Shown: positions 47,793 through 57,993, counted from the first letter of the stretch. The stretch is 64,000 nt of DNA from an uncultured Bacteroidales bacterium (GCA_905233655.1 CAJOCS010000003.1:1-64000), one strand, 5' to 3'. A program made the numbers and translations. The notes: generated from the letters alone by a model not told the origin.

Positions 47793-50231
47793 ATGAAGAA
47801 ACTGGACCAGTTCATATTGAAATCCTTCGTAGGACCGTTCATAGCGATCCTCGGGATTGTCATATTCGTGCTGGTCCTCCAGTTCCTCTGGCTCTATATC
47901 GACGAGCTGGTGGGCAAAGGTCTGGAATTCAAGGTTATCCTGGAATTCCTCATGTGGGGAAGCTGCCAGGTGCTTCCGCTGGCCCTTCCGCTGGCTACCC
48001 TGCTGTCTTCGATGATGACGCTCGGCCAGCTCGGAGAGCAGTTCGAGCTCACGGCCATCAAAGCCTCCGGCATCTCCCTCACCCGTATCCTCACCCCGCT
48101 GGTGTTAACCAGTATCCTAATAAGCATAGCGGCGTTTTTCATCGGCGACCGGCTTGTCCCCTACTCCATCAACCAGATTTACACGATGAGGGACGACATC
48201 GGCCGCACCAAGAGTGAAATCAAGATTCCCACCGGAACCTTCTACGACGGCATCGAGGGCTATATCCTCCGTATTGACAGCCGCAACAAGGAAACCGGAA
48301 TGATGTACGGGGTGCAGGTCTACGACCACACCGGCAACAAGGGCAACACCCGCATAACGGTGGCCGACAGCGGTATAATCAAGATGTCCAAGCAGAAGGA
48401 TTACCTCACCTTCCAGCTCTACGACGGCATTAACTACCAGGAGAACAACACCAAGAAATACCGCGACACCACCCTTGCGCTTCAGCGCATCAGCTTCCAC
48501 AGGCAGGAAATGGTCATCCGGCTCGAGAATTATGCCTTCCAGCATTCCGACAGCGCACGTTACGGCGAGCAGGTACGCTCGATGAGCCTGAGATCCCTTC
48601 AGGTGGGTCACGACTCTCTGAGCAACCTTATGGTAACCGGACTGGAAAGGCATACGAACGAGATTCTGCGTCACAACGCCCTCATCTACCGCAGCCAGCT
48701 GGACACCGGCTGGAGAGATAGCGGAAAGCCCGTTCTCGAACCAATGGACGGCTTCCAGTGGAAGAGCCTGCGAGACAAGCAGAGGGCCTACGAGAATGCA
48801 TCGGCAAACGCCGCCCAGATTCAGACCATGCTCCGAAGCCAGGGGGTGGACGCCTACGACTACACCCGAATGCTCCGCCGTACCGACGTGGAAATGTGGA
48901 AAAAGTATGCCCAGGCGCTGGCCTGTCTGCTGCTGTTCTTCATAGGGGCGCCTCTGGGTGCGCTAATCAAGAAAGGCGGCCTTGGGACGCCGGCCATCAT
49001 TTCCATACTGTTCTTCGTGCTGTACTGGGTGATAGACATCTCAGGCGAGAAGCTGGCCACCAACGGCAGCACCACTCCTTTCATGGGCAAGTTCGTCTCG
49101 GCCTTCGTACTGGCGCCGATTGGAGCATGGCTCACGTGGAAGGCCATCCAGGACGCAACTCTGTTCAATACCGACGTCTTCATGACCTGGTACAGAAGGG
49201 CAAAATCCAAATTCGTACGTATGTTCAGGAAAACCCGAATCGTATATATGGGCACCCCGGAATTCTCCGTAGGACCGCTTGACACCCTCATCCGAAACGG
49301 CTACACAATAAACGCAGTGGTAACCGTTCCGGACAAACCTTCAGGGCGCGGACTGGAGATGAACCAGAGCGCCGTGAAGAAGTATGCCGTTGAGCATGGC
49401 ATCCCCGTCCTCCAGCCGGAAAAACTCCGCGACGAGAACTTCCTTGCCGAGCTCGCGGCCATCAAGGCCGACCTTTTCGTGGTGGTGGGATTCAGGATGC
49501 TGCCCGAAGTGGTATGGAGCATGCCCAAACTCGGTACCTTCAACCTGCACGCAGCCCTGCTGCCCCAGTACCGTGGCGCCGCCCCCATCAACTGGTCGCT
49601 CATAAACGGTGAAAACATCACCGGCGTGACCACCTTCATGATAGACAAGAACATAGATACGGGCGGAATCATTCTGCGCAGCGAATGCCGCGTGGAGCCC
49701 GAGGAAACCGCCGGGAGCCTTCACGACAAACTTATGGAGATGGGTTCCACTCTGGTTCTCGAGACCGTCGAAGGCCTAATCCAGCACAATGTGGAAACCC
49801 GCGTACAACGTAGCTTCATCCAGGGCAGCGAGGTCCTCAAACCCGCCCCCAAGCTCACACGCGAACTTCAGCACATAGACTGGGACGACTCCACCCGCCA
49901 AATCTACAATCTCATCCGAGGCCTGTCGCCCTACCCCTGCGCCTTCACCGAACTGGTCAGGGACGGCAAGGCCACCATGCTGAAAATCTATTTCGGCCGA
50001 AAGCGTACCGACCTCCACGCCGAAGCGGGAACCATACTCTCTGACGGCAAGACCTATTTCGCAATCGCAACCGCCGACGGAGCTATCGAAATCACCGACC
50101 TCCAGCTCGCCGGCAAGAAGAGGATGGACGTGGCGAGCTTCCTGCTCGGATTCCGGGAGCCCTGCTCGTACACCACCTCCAAAGGCACTTCCAAGGCCGA
50201 AATCCTTAAGACCAAAGCTGTAGATGAGTAG
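47793..50231 (+). CDS. fmt: In-frame fusion: LptF/LptG (YjgP/YjgQ) family permease + methionyl-tRNA formyltransferase
   Basis: N-terminal MKKLDQFILKSFVGPFIAILGIVIFVLVLQFLWLYIDEL...APIGAWLTWKAI (permease). From about 49221, MFRKTRIVYMGTPEFSVGPL, VTVPDKPSGRG, FNLHAALLPQYRGAAPINWSLINGE, DKNIDTGGIIL (Fmt). No stop codon between them. Confidence 0.9.
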   Translation: MKKLDQFILKSFVGPFIAILGIVIFVLVLQFLWLYIDELVGKGLEFKVILEFLMWGSCQVLPLALPLATLLSSMMTLGQLGEQFELTAIKASGISLTRILTPLVLTSILISIAAFFIGDRLVPYSINQIYTMRDDIGRTKSEIKIPTGTFYDGIEGYILRIDSRNKETGMMYGVQVYDHTGNKGNTRITVADSGIIKMSKQKDYLTFQLYDGINYQENNTKKYRDTTLALQRISFHRQEMVIRLENYAFQHSDSARYGEQVRSMSLRSLQVGHDSLSNLMVTGLERHTNEILRHNALIYRSQLDTGWRDSGKPVLEPMDGFQWKSLRDKQRAYENASANAAQIQTMLRSQGVDAYDYTRMLRRTDVEMWKKYAQALACLLLFFIGAPLGALIKKGGLGTPAIISILFFVLYWVIDISGEKLATNGSTTPFMGKFVSAFVLAPIGAWLTWKAIQDATLFNTDVFMTWYRRAKSKFVRMFRKTRIVYMGTPEFSVGPLDTLIRNGYTINAVVTVPDKPSGRGLEMNQSAVKKYAVEHGIPVLQPEKLRDENFLAELAAIKADLFVVVGFRMLPEVVWSMPKLGTFNLHAALLPQYRGAAPINWSLINGENITGVTTFMIDKNIDTGGIILRSECRVEPEETAGSLHDKLMEMGSTLVLETVEGLIQHNVETRVQRSFIQGSEVLKPAPKLTRELQHIDWDDSTRQIYNLIRGLSPYPCAFTELVRDGKATMLKIYFGRKRTDLHAEAGTILSDGKTYFAIATADGAIEITDLQLAGKKRMDVASFLLGFREPCSYTTSKGTSKAEILKTKAVDE

Positions 50232-50862
50232 CATAGCAATTCTATGCAACGGGACTTTCCCGCGCAAAGCCTATCCCCTGTATCTGCTGTCATCGGCCGA
50301 TACGGTCGTATGCTGCGACGGCGCGGCGGTCAAATACAGAAAGCACTTCGGAAAGTGGCCGGACGTTATAGTCGGCGACATGGATTCCCTCCCGGAGGCC
50401 TTCCGGAAGCAGTATTCAGGCACCGTCGTAAAAGAGGAAGAACAGGACTACAACGACCTCACCAAGGCCATGCGCTATGTCTTTGAGCATTATCCCGAAG
50501 CCGAAGAGATTCACATTCTTGGCGCCACGGGCATGAGGGAAGACCACACCGTTGGAAATCTCGGCCTTCTGATGGAATACACCCGGATGTTCCCTGCGGA
50601 TGGGCGCAAGGTGGATATGGTGAGCGACTACGGAACGGCCTTCGCCGTGACCGACTCTTGCGAGCTGCATCTTGGCGAAGGCCGTAAGGTTTCAATATTT
50701 TCCGCAGACAACAGTCTCAGGATTGTGTCGGAAGGGCTGCAGTGGCAGACTTCCGGAGTGGTGTTCGACGCCTGGTGGAAAGCAACGCTGAACCGCAGCA
50801 CCGCCCCGGTTGTCAAACTCAGTTTCTCACATCCTTCCGCCGCCCTCGTTATTGTTGATTGA
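50224..50862 (+). CDS. Thiamine diphosphokinase
   Basis: VVCCDGAAVKYRKHFGKWPDVIVGDMDSLP, QDYNDLTKAMRY, ILGATGMREDHTVGNLGLL. Confidence 0.9.
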   Translation: MSSIAILCNGTFPRKAYPLYLLSSADTVVCCDGAAVKYRKHFGKWPDVIVGDMDSLPEAFRKQYSGTVVKEEEQDYNDLTKAMRYVFEHYPEAEEIHILGATGMREDHTVGNLGLLMEYTRMFPADGRKVDMVSDYGTAFAVTDSCELHLGEGRKVSIFSADNSLRIVSEGLQWQTSGVVFDAWWKATLNRSTAPVVKLSFSHPSAALVIVD

Positions 50863-52216
50863 GGGCGTCGGCGCTCTTTATGAATTCCGCGAGGTCCTTG
50901 TCCGACACGTGGTAGTTCTGCATTTCCCCGGAGAAATACTGGTCGTAGGCGCTCATGTCCACGAACCCGTGTCCTGAGAGGTTGAACAGTATGGTCTTCT
51001 TCTCTCCGCTTTCCTTGCACTTGAGGGCTTCCTTGATGGTTGCCGCTATCGCGTGGCAGCTCTCCGGAGCGGGGATGATTCCCTCGGTGCGGGCGAAAAG
51101 GACGCCTGCCTTGAACGAATCCAGCTGCTCGATGTCGACCGCCTCCATCAATCCGTCCTTCATCAGCTGGGAAAGAATCACACCTGCGCCGTGATAACGC
51201 AGTCCACCGGCATGGATGGAGGCCGGCTTGAAGCTGTGGCCCAGGGTAAACATCGGCAGAAGCGGAGTCATTCCGGCCTCGTCACCGAAGTCATATTCGA
51301 ATTTTCCCTTTGTGAGCTTGGGGCAGGAATACGGTTCTGCGGCGATGAAACGGGTCTTTTTGCCATCCTGGATATTGTGCCTCATGAAGGGGAAGGCGAT
51401 GCCAGAGAAGTTGGAACCGCCGCCGAAACATGCGACCACAATGTCCGGATATTCCCCGGTAAGGGCCATCTGCTTCTCGGCCTCAAGGCCGATTACGGTC
51501 TGATGCAGGCACACATGGTTGAGGACGGAACCAAGGGCATATTTGCAGTTGGGCGTGCTCACGGCAAGCTCTATGGCCTCGGATATGGCGCAGCCGAGGG
51601 AGCCCTTGTCGTTCGGATTGCGGGTAATTATGTCCTTGCCGGCACGAGTAGACATCGACGGCGAGGGGGTAATCGCCGCTCCGAAGGTCTGCATTATGCT
51701 TCGGCGGTAGGGCTTCTGCTCGTAGCTTATCTTTACCATATATACCGCGCAGTCAATTCCGAACTTCTTTGTGGCATAGCTCAATGCTCCGCCCCACTGT
51801 CCGGCGCCCGTTTCGGTGGTGAGGTTGGTGACGCCCTGCTCCTTGGCGTAATATGCCTGGGCTATTGCAGAATTCAGTTTGTGGCTGCCGGCGGGAGAAA
51901 CGCTCTCGTTCTTGAAATAGATGTGTGCCGGGGTGCCCAGGGCCTCTTCCAGCTCGTAGGCTCTTACAAGCGGGGTGCAGCGGTAGGCGCTGTACTGTTC
52001 GCGGACCGCCTCGGGGATGGGAATCCATTCATCGGTCTGGTTGAGCTCCTGGTCGGCGCAGGCCTTGCAGAAGATGGGATAGAGGTCCTCCGGAGTAAGG
52101 GGCTTGCGGGTTGCCGGATGCAGGAAAGGCAGCGGCTTGTTGGGCATTACAGCCTGGATGTTGAAATAATGAGTGGGGATTTCGCTCTCGGGGAGCAGGA
52201 ATTTCTTTTGTCTCAT
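50849..52216 (-). CDS. trpB2: TrpB-like pyridoxal-phosphate dependent enzyme (TrpB2)
   Basis: RCTPLVRAYELEEALGTPAHIYFKNESVSPAGSHKLNSAIAQAYYA, LTTETGAGQWGGALSYATKKFG, ACFGGGSNFSGIAFPF. Confidence 0.93.
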   Translation of the reverse strand: MRQKKFLLPESEIPTHYFNIQAVMPNKPLPFLHPATRKPLTPEDLYPIFCKACADQELNQTDEWIPIPEAVREQYSAYRCTPLVRAYELEEALGTPAHIYFKNESVSPAGSHKLNSAIAQAYYAKEQGVTNLTTETGAGQWGGALSYATKKFGIDCAVYMVKISYEQKPYRRSIMQTFGAAITPSPSMSTRAGKDIITRNPNDKGSLGCAISEAIELAVSTPNCKYALGSVLNHVCLHQTVIGLEAEKQMALTGEYPDIVVACFGGGSNFSGIAFPFMRHNIQDGKKTRFIAAEPYSCPKLTKGKFEYDFGDEAGMTPLLPMFTLGHSFKPASIHAGGLRYHGAGVILSQLMKDGLMEAVDIEQLDSFKAGVLFARTEGIIPAPESCHAIAATIKEALKCKESGEKKTILFNLSGHGFVDMSAYDQYFSGEMQNYHVSDKDLAEFIKSADALNQQ

Positions 52217-52228
52217 AAAGGGTTCGTT

Positions 52229-52253
52229 TTAAAAAAACCCGCTGTTGTAAGCA
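52229..52253 (-). terminator. Hairpin terminator between sdhC and trpB2
   Basis: ACCCGCTG ttgtaag CAGCGGGT hairpin; minus strand continues into TTTTTTT. It lies within about 20 nt of the trpB2 ATG. Confidence 0.75.
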
Positions 52254-52282
52254 GCGGGTCCTATTATGGTTGATAAGATTGC

Positions 52283-53011
52283 TTACAGAATAAAGTTTGC
52301 CTGAATGTATGCATTGATGGCCGTGCTCACGAAAAGAAGTACAATGACAGCGCTCACAATGATACCGATAACCTTGAGGCGGATCTGCCACTTCTTGTTG
52401 TTCCAGCCGATGGTCTGGAACATGCTCCAGAAACCGTGCTCGAGATGCAGGAACAGCACTACGAACCATACAATGTAAAGCGCCACAAGCCACCACTTGC
52501 TGAAGGTTGCCATCAGAAGGGTGTAAGGATTGTCTTCATAATTGCCGATTCCGAACATCTCCGGAAGCTGCATCTTCGCCCAGAAGTGAGTGAGGTGGAA
52601 TGCCAGCAGACCGAGGATGAGAATTCCCAGGATGGCCATGTTCTTGGCGCTCCAGCTGTCATTCTTCGCCTTGGAGGCCACCGCATAACGCTTGATGCCG
52701 CCGCGCTTGATGTAGTTCTCGGTCTCGAGCCAGATACCGTAAAGGATATGGATTGCAAAGCCGAGGGCAAGTACGGGAACCATTATGCTGATGAAACCGG
52801 TGGACATGAAGTCGCAGCCCAGTTTGAACAGACCGTCGCCGGTAGAGAACAGAGTGTCGTCCGCAGCCACTGCGCCGAACTTCCCGGTGAAGGAGTCAAT
52901 CACAGAGAAGAAGTTGATGGTTCCGTGAAGCAGCAGGAAGATGATAAGGAAAGCACCAGAGATGCTCTGGATGAACTTCTTGCCGATTGAAGAGGTCAGG
53001 AAACAGGCCAT
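52283..53011 (-). CDS. sdhC: Succinate dehydrogenase/fumarate reductase cytochrome b subunit
   Basis: SSIGKKFIQSISGAFLIIFLLLHGTINFFSVID, GFAIHILYGIWLETENYIKRGGIKRYAV, HLEHGFWSMFQTIGWNNKKW. Confidence 0.93.
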   Translation of the reverse strand: MACFLTSSIGKKFIQSISGAFLIIFLLLHGTINFFSVIDSFTGKFGAVAADDTLFSTGDGLFKLGCDFMSTGFISIMVPVLALGFAIHILYGIWLETENYIKRGGIKRYAVASKAKNDSWSAKNMAILGILILGLLAFHLTHFWAKMQLPEMFGIGNYEDNPYTLLMATFSKWWLVALYIVWFVVLFLHLEHGFWSMFQTIGWNNKKWQIRLKVIGIIVSAVIVLLFVSTAINAYIQANFIL

Positions 53012-53110
53012 TATAGTTGGTTTAATTGTTATCTGTTGTGCAAATATAGGAATCTTTCTTGGAAGATTCCCAATATTTCAATACTTTTGTTAGACCGAAA
53101 ACGAAGAAAC

Positions 53111-53815
53111 ATGTATAAAAGAGTACTTTTGAAACTTAGCGGCGAAAGCCTTGGCGGCCCCGCGGGAAAAGGCCTTGATACGGCCATGCTGGAAAAATAC
53201 GCAAAAGAGGTTGCGGCGGCGGCGAAAGCCGGCCTGCAGATTGCAATCGTGAACGGCGGCGGAAATATCTTCCGCGGCCTGCAGGGAGCTGACAAGGGCT
53301 TCGACCGTGTGGACGGCGACAAGATGGGCATGCTGGCAACAGTTATCAATTCCCTTGCCCTGAGCATGTTCATCAAAGCCGAAGGCGTAAATGCCGTGGT
53401 GTTCACATCCACCCCCATGGAGCCCCATGCAAAGTACTATATGAGGGACGACGCCGTGGCCGTAATGGAAAAAGGCGGCGTGGCGCTCATATCCGGAGGA
53501 ACCGGGAACCCCTTCTTCACCACCGACTCCGGAGCGGCCCTCCGCGCACTTGAAATCGGCGCAGACGCCCTTCTGAAAGGCACGCGTGTGGACGGCGTGT
53601 ATACGGCGGATCCGGAAAAGGACCCCACCGCGGTCAAATACGATGAGCTGAGTTTCGACGAAGCGATTTCAAAGCATCTCAAGGTGATGGACCAGACGGC
53701 CTACGCCCTCTGCTCGGACGGAAAGATGCCCATAATCGTCTTTGACATGAACCAGACCGGGAACCTCACCCGCCTCCTCAACGGGGAAAAGGTGGGCACG
53801 CTGGTGCATCCTTAA
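53111..53815 (+). CDS. pyrH: UMP kinase
   Basis: MYKRVLLKLSGESLGGPAGKGLD, IVNGGGNIFRGL, ISGGTGNPFFTTDSGAALRALEIGADALLKGTRVDGVYTADPEKDP; start moved to MYKRV. Confidence 0.97.
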   Translation: MYKRVLLKLSGESLGGPAGKGLDTAMLEKYAKEVAAAAKAGLQIAIVNGGGNIFRGLQGADKGFDRVDGDKMGMLATVINSLALSMFIKAEGVNAVVFTSTPMEPHAKYYMRDDAVAVMEKGGVALISGGTGNPFFTTDSGAALRALEIGADALLKGTRVDGVYTADPEKDPTAVKYDELSFDEAISKHLKVMDQTAYALCSDGKMPIIVFDMNQTGNLTRLLNGEKVGTLVHP

Positions 53816-55620
53816 ACCGGACGCGTCTTCTCCCTGAGCCAGGCGGCGACAGGGGCCTGAAGACGGTCCTTCAGCGTTGTATAGACCTTCTCATTGTAGG
53901 AGTTGAGCCATTCCAGCTCGTCCTTCGTGAGGAGGTCTCTGTTTATGCATGAAGTGTCGAAATGGCACAGCGTGAGAGTCTCGAAGCCGAGCCATGAGCC
54001 GAATTCATTGTCGCCCACCCTGTGGCACAGGACAAGATTCTCGTGCCTTACCCCGTGCATGCCCTCGCGGTAGAGCCCCGGCTCGTCGGAGCAAATCATT
54101 CCGGGCAGCAGGGGCTGGCGGTTGAAATTCTGGCGGATATCCTGGGGGCCTTCGTGTACATTGAGGTAGAAGCCCACTCCGTGACCCGTTCCATGGCCGA
54201 AATTACGTTTGTAACGCCACAGCGGTTCCCTTGCAAGGGCGTCTATCTGGCAGCCGGCCGTCCCCGCAGGGAAAATGGCCATTGCAAGGTCGATATGGCC
54301 CTTCAGCACCAGGGTGTAGTCTTCCATCTCAAGCGGAGTTACAGGCCCCATGGGAACTGTGCGGGTGATGTCGGTGGTGCCGAACAGGTACTGCCCTCCG
54401 GAATCCACCAGGTAGAGACCCCTGCGTTCAATCAGGGCCGAGCCCTCCTTCGGCGTCACATAGTGCGGCAGCGCCGCTCCGGGCCCGTAGGCCGATATGG
54501 TTTCGAAGCTGTCTCCCCTGTAACCCGGTATTCCGGCCCTGAGACGCCCCAGTTCGCAGGCCGCCGTCCATTCATCCACGCTTCCGGCATTCTTTTCCAG
54601 CCAGAAGAGGAACTGCTCCATAACAAGGCCGTCCTCAAGGTGCGCCTCCCGCATTCCTTCAATCTCGGTGGCGTTTTTCACGGCTTTCCGGGCGGGGATG
54701 GGAGATGCACATTCAATTATCTCGGGAAGAAGGTCGCCGTCGTCGATTGTCTGCCGGAGCTCATGATTCAGGGCCGAGGTATCGAGACATATCCTGTCTA
54801 CGCCGTCCAGCCGCAGCGACGCAAGGGCGAATTCCACCTCGCTGTAGTCCATTATCTTCACTCCGTCGGCCTCGAGTTCCGCGAAGCTGGCGGCGGTTTC
54901 ACCGTCGGGAGTGGAGTAGGCGTCTTTCCTTACGAACCAGAAGGCATCGTCCATTGTGACCAGCAGGTAGGATATCACCACCGGGTTGTATTCCACGTCG
55001 GAGCCGCGGACATTGAGCAACCATGCAATCTCGTCAAGGGAGCTCAGGATTATGGCATCGGCCTCCCGGAGAAGGAGCCATTTGCGCAGCCAGCGGAGCC
55101 TCGATTCGCGGCTTTCGCCGGCAAGGTCGTCCCCGAGGGTGATTATGGGATTCGACGGTATTGCCGGGCGGTCTGTCCAAAGTGACGAAAGCAGGTCCGG
55201 AACGGACACTATGATTGCCGACGGCACTGCGTCCTGGAACTCCCTCACTGCGTCTACGCTCTGGCAGAGCCCGTCCACCGCGATTTGCGGTTCATCGAGG
55301 TTCAGGGAGGCGAGCCACTCGGGAATGGGAACCTGTTCCGGCACCCTCATTTTGTGGAGATCCACACCCGTGCCCTCCAGCTGCCGGCGGGCCTGGATGA
55401 AGTAGCGCGTGTCGGTCCAGAGGCCGGCATGGTCCATGGTAATCACCACATCGCCGGCTTCTCCGGTGAAGCCCGTGAGCCATTTCACCTGCTGCCAGCG
55501 GGGCGCCGGATATTCGCTGGAATGAGGGTCGCTGCCCCCGAGGATCACAATATCCCAGCCCTGCTCGCGCATGAACTCCCTCAGGGCCGCAATTCTTCCG
55601 GCGTAGATGTTTTCTTCCAT
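53812..55620 (-). CDS. Xaa-Pro aminopeptidase family (M24)
   Basis: LREFMREQGWDIVILGGSDPHSSEYPAPRWQ, YLVDSGGQYLFGTTDITRTVPMG, FGHGTGHGVGFYLNVHEGPQ. Confidence 0.93.
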   Translation of the reverse strand: MEENIYAGRIAALREFMREQGWDIVILGGSDPHSSEYPAPRWQQVKWLTGFTGEAGDVVITMDHAGLWTDTRYFIQARRQLEGTGVDLHKMRVPEQVPIPEWLASLNLDEPQIAVDGLCQSVDAVREFQDAVPSAIIVSVPDLLSSLWTDRPAIPSNPIITLGDDLAGESRESRLRWLRKWLLLREADAIILSSLDEIAWLLNVRGSDVEYNPVVISYLLVTMDDAFWFVRKDAYSTPDGETAASFAELEADGVKIMDYSEVEFALASLRLDGVDRICLDTSALNHELRQTIDDGDLLPEIIECASPIPARKAVKNATEIEGMREAHLEDGLVMEQFLFWLEKNAGSVDEWTAACELGRLRAGIPGYRGDSFETISAYGPGAALPHYVTPKEGSALIERRGLYLVDSGGQYLFGTTDITRTVPMGPVTPLEMEDYTLVLKGHIDLAMAIFPAGTAGCQIDALAREPLWRYKRNFGHGTGHGVGFYLNVHEGPQDIRQNFNRQPLLPGMICSDEPGLYREGMHGVRHENLVLCHRVGDNEFGSWLGFETLTLCHFDTSCINRDLLTKDELEWLNSYNEKVYTTLKDRLQAPVAAWLREKTRPV

Positions 55621-55678
55621 GGTGTTGTCTTTTTTCGCAAATATAGCTTATATTTGCATAAATCAAAAGAAGAAAGAA

Positions 55679-56590
55679 ATGACAGAAGATCCGCTTGAAA
55701 GAATTGAACGTGAGGAGCAGGAGAAAAAACAGAACCGCCCTCTCAAGACCCTCCTCGTGGTGCTTGCAGTAGTTGCAGTCGCACTTGCGCTTACCCTTGG
55801 ATGGATATGGAAACAGAAAAGCACCCTCGTAAACGAACTGGAAGGCGAAAAGGCCGAACTCGCCCAGCAGATGCTGGCCCTGCAGTCGGATTTCGAGAAC
55901 CTGAACTCGGACTACGAGAGCATCAACCATCAGCTGGACACTTCCCGCGAACAGGTAGCCCTGCTTATTGAGCGCCTGCGCCAGACCGAGGCCACCAACC
56001 GCCAGCAGATTCGCCAGTACGAAAGGGAGCTGGGAACCCTCCGTACCATCATGCGTGGCTACATCACCCAGATTGACTCGCTGAACACCCTCAACCGCCA
56101 GCTTACGGCCGATGCCGCCGCGGCCCGCCGCGACGCCGAAGAAAGCCGTCGCGTGAGCCAGGAACTCTCCCAGCAGGTCGAAAGCCTCACCGGCCAGGTT
56201 GCCGCCGGCAAGGTGCTGCGCGCCCGTGGAATCAGCCTCACCGGCTACAGCGGCAGCGACCGCGTGAACGACCGTCACAGCCGCGTGCGCTACATGGTGG
56301 CGAGCCTCTCCCTCGTGGAGAATTCCCTCGCGGAGCATGGCCCCGTCAGAGTGTATGTAAGGGTTAAGGATCCGTCGGGCATCCTCCTCCAGAACAACAA
56401 TTCCACCTCCTTCTCGGCCGGAGACGAAGTGCTTCAGGCAACCGCCTCCAGAGAGGTCGACTACGAAGGCCAGGAAGTGGAGCTTTCCATCTACATCAAC
56501 GATACCGGAGACTTTGTCAAGGGTATCTACACGCTTGAGGCCTATACCGAAGCCGGCCTGCTCGGCCGCGCCGAATGCATGCTGCGCTAG
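55679..56590 (+). CDS. Membrane-anchored coiled-coil protein of unknown function
   Basis: One TM segment (LLVVLAVVAVALALTLGWIW), long coiled coil, C-terminal beta-rich domain; start moved to MTEDPLER. Confidence 0.75.
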   Translation: MTEDPLERIEREEQEKKQNRPLKTLLVVLAVVAVALALTLGWIWKQKSTLVNELEGEKAELAQQMLALQSDFENLNSDYESINHQLDTSREQVALLIERLRQTEATNRQQIRQYERELGTLRTIMRGYITQIDSLNTLNRQLTADAAAARRDAEESRRVSQELSQQVESLTGQVAAGKVLRARGISLTGYSGSDRVNDRHSRVRYMVASLSLVENSLAEHGPVRVYVRVKDPSGILLQNNNSTSFSAGDEVLQATASREVDYEGQEVELSIYINDTGDFVKGIYTLEAYTEAGLLGRAECMLR

Positions 56591-56593
56591 GCC

Positions 56594-57673
56594 ATGATTT
56601 ACATCCACGTCCCTTTCTGCAGGAGTTTCTGCACCTACTGCGACTTCTATTCCGAGATCGCCGACGACCGTCTGATGGATCTCTATGTGAAGAGGCTGTG
56701 CAAGGAAATCAATGACAGGGCCGGGGAAATCGACGCATCGTCGCCAAAGACACTGTACTTTGGCGGCGGTTCGCCTTCCGTACTGTCCATTTCGCAGCTC
56801 ACAAGCATTCTCCTATGCCTGGAAGAATGCGGCCAGGGCGGCCCGTACGAGGAATTCACCCTGGAAGCCAATCCGGAAGACATAGTGGAAAAGGGACTTC
56901 CCTACCTCCACAACCTGAAAACCCTCGGAGTAAACCGCCTTAGCCTTGGCGTACAGTCGTTCGACGACGGCCTGCTCAGGTGGATGAACCGCCGGCACAA
57001 CGCCGAGAGGGCCGAGAAGGCCTTCCGCCTGGCCCGCGAGGCGGAAATGGACAACATCAGCCTGGATCTCATTTTCGGCTTCAACGAGCTTTCGGACGAG
57101 CTGTGGGAAAAGACCATCGACAAAGCGGTGGAGCTCGCTCCCGAACACATTTCCTGTTATCAACTCAGCGTGGAACCGGGCAGCCTGCTTGCCGAAATGC
57201 TGGCCGAGGGCCAGTGGAAAGAGGCGCCCGACGAGGTCTGTGAAAAGCAGTACCTCACTCTCTGCAAAAAGCTGAAAGAAGCCGGATACCGTCATTACGA
57301 GATTTCCAATTTCGCCAAGCCGGGCTACGAGGCCATCCACAACTGTGGCTACTGGAAAAGGTGCCCCTATGTTGGCTTCGGCCCCTCGGCCCACTCGTTC
57401 ACGGGACGGGGCAGGAGTTGGAATTCCAACACTCTTGACGGCTATGTAAGCAGCCAGGAATCGCTTTCCGTAGAAGACGAAAAAGTGGAAACCCTGATGC
57501 TTGCCCTTCGCACAGAAAACGGCGTGGACCAGGATTTCCTCTACGGCAACTGCCGCGAGGAAGACATCCGCGCAATGGTGGAAAACGGCTCGCTTGTAAA
57601 GGAAGGACGGCGCTACCGCATCCCGGAAGAGAAATTCTTCGTGAGCGACCGCATTATCCGTGACCTGATATAA
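56594..57673 (+). CDS. hemW: Radical SAM heme chaperone HemW
   Basis: MIYIHVPFCRSFCTYCDFYSE (CX3CX2C), GGGSPSVLSISQLTSIL, LGVQSFDDGLLRWMNRRHNAERA. Confidence 0.95.
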   Translation: MIYIHVPFCRSFCTYCDFYSEIADDRLMDLYVKRLCKEINDRAGEIDASSPKTLYFGGGSPSVLSISQLTSILLCLEECGQGGPYEEFTLEANPEDIVEKGLPYLHNLKTLGVNRLSLGVQSFDDGLLRWMNRRHNAERAEKAFRLAREAEMDNISLDLIFGFNELSDELWEKTIDKAVELAPEHISCYQLSVEPGSLLAEMLAEGQWKEAPDEVCEKQYLTLCKKLKEAGYRHYEISNFAKPGYEAIHNCGYWKRCPYVGFGPSAHSFTGRGRSWNSNTLDGYVSSQESLSVEDEKVETLMLALRTENGVDQDFLYGNCREEDIRAMVENGSLVKEGRRYRIPEEKFFVSDRIIRDLI

Positions 57674-57684
57674 AACAAACTGCC

Positions 57685-57993
57685 ATGAAAGCCAAAACCT
57701 TTATTTCCCTGCTTGCCGGCCTTGCCGCCGGTGCCGCCCTGGGCATTCTCTACGCTCCGGACAAAGGTTCCCAGACCCGCGCCAAAGTCAAGAAAGCGGC
57801 GAAAGACGGCCTGGACAATATGAATGTAAACATCGACGAGGCAACCGATACCATCAAGAGCCTCCGCGAAACCCTCCGCGAAAAGGGAGAGGAAATCATG
57901 GAAGGAACCCGCAACATTCTCCTTGAGCAGCTGGACCGTCTGGAGAAGGCTATCCGCAAGGCAGAAGAATCTGAAGAAAACGATGGGGAGTGA
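57685..57993 (+). CDS. YtxH domain-containing protein
   Basis: FISLLAGLAAGAALGILYAPDKGSQTRAKVKKAAKDGLDNM. Confidence 0.85.
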   Translation: MKAKTFISLLAGLAAGAALGILYAPDKGSQTRAKVKKAAKDGLDNMNVNIDEATDTIKSLRETLREKGEEIMEGTRNILLEQLDRLEKAIRKAEESEENDGE

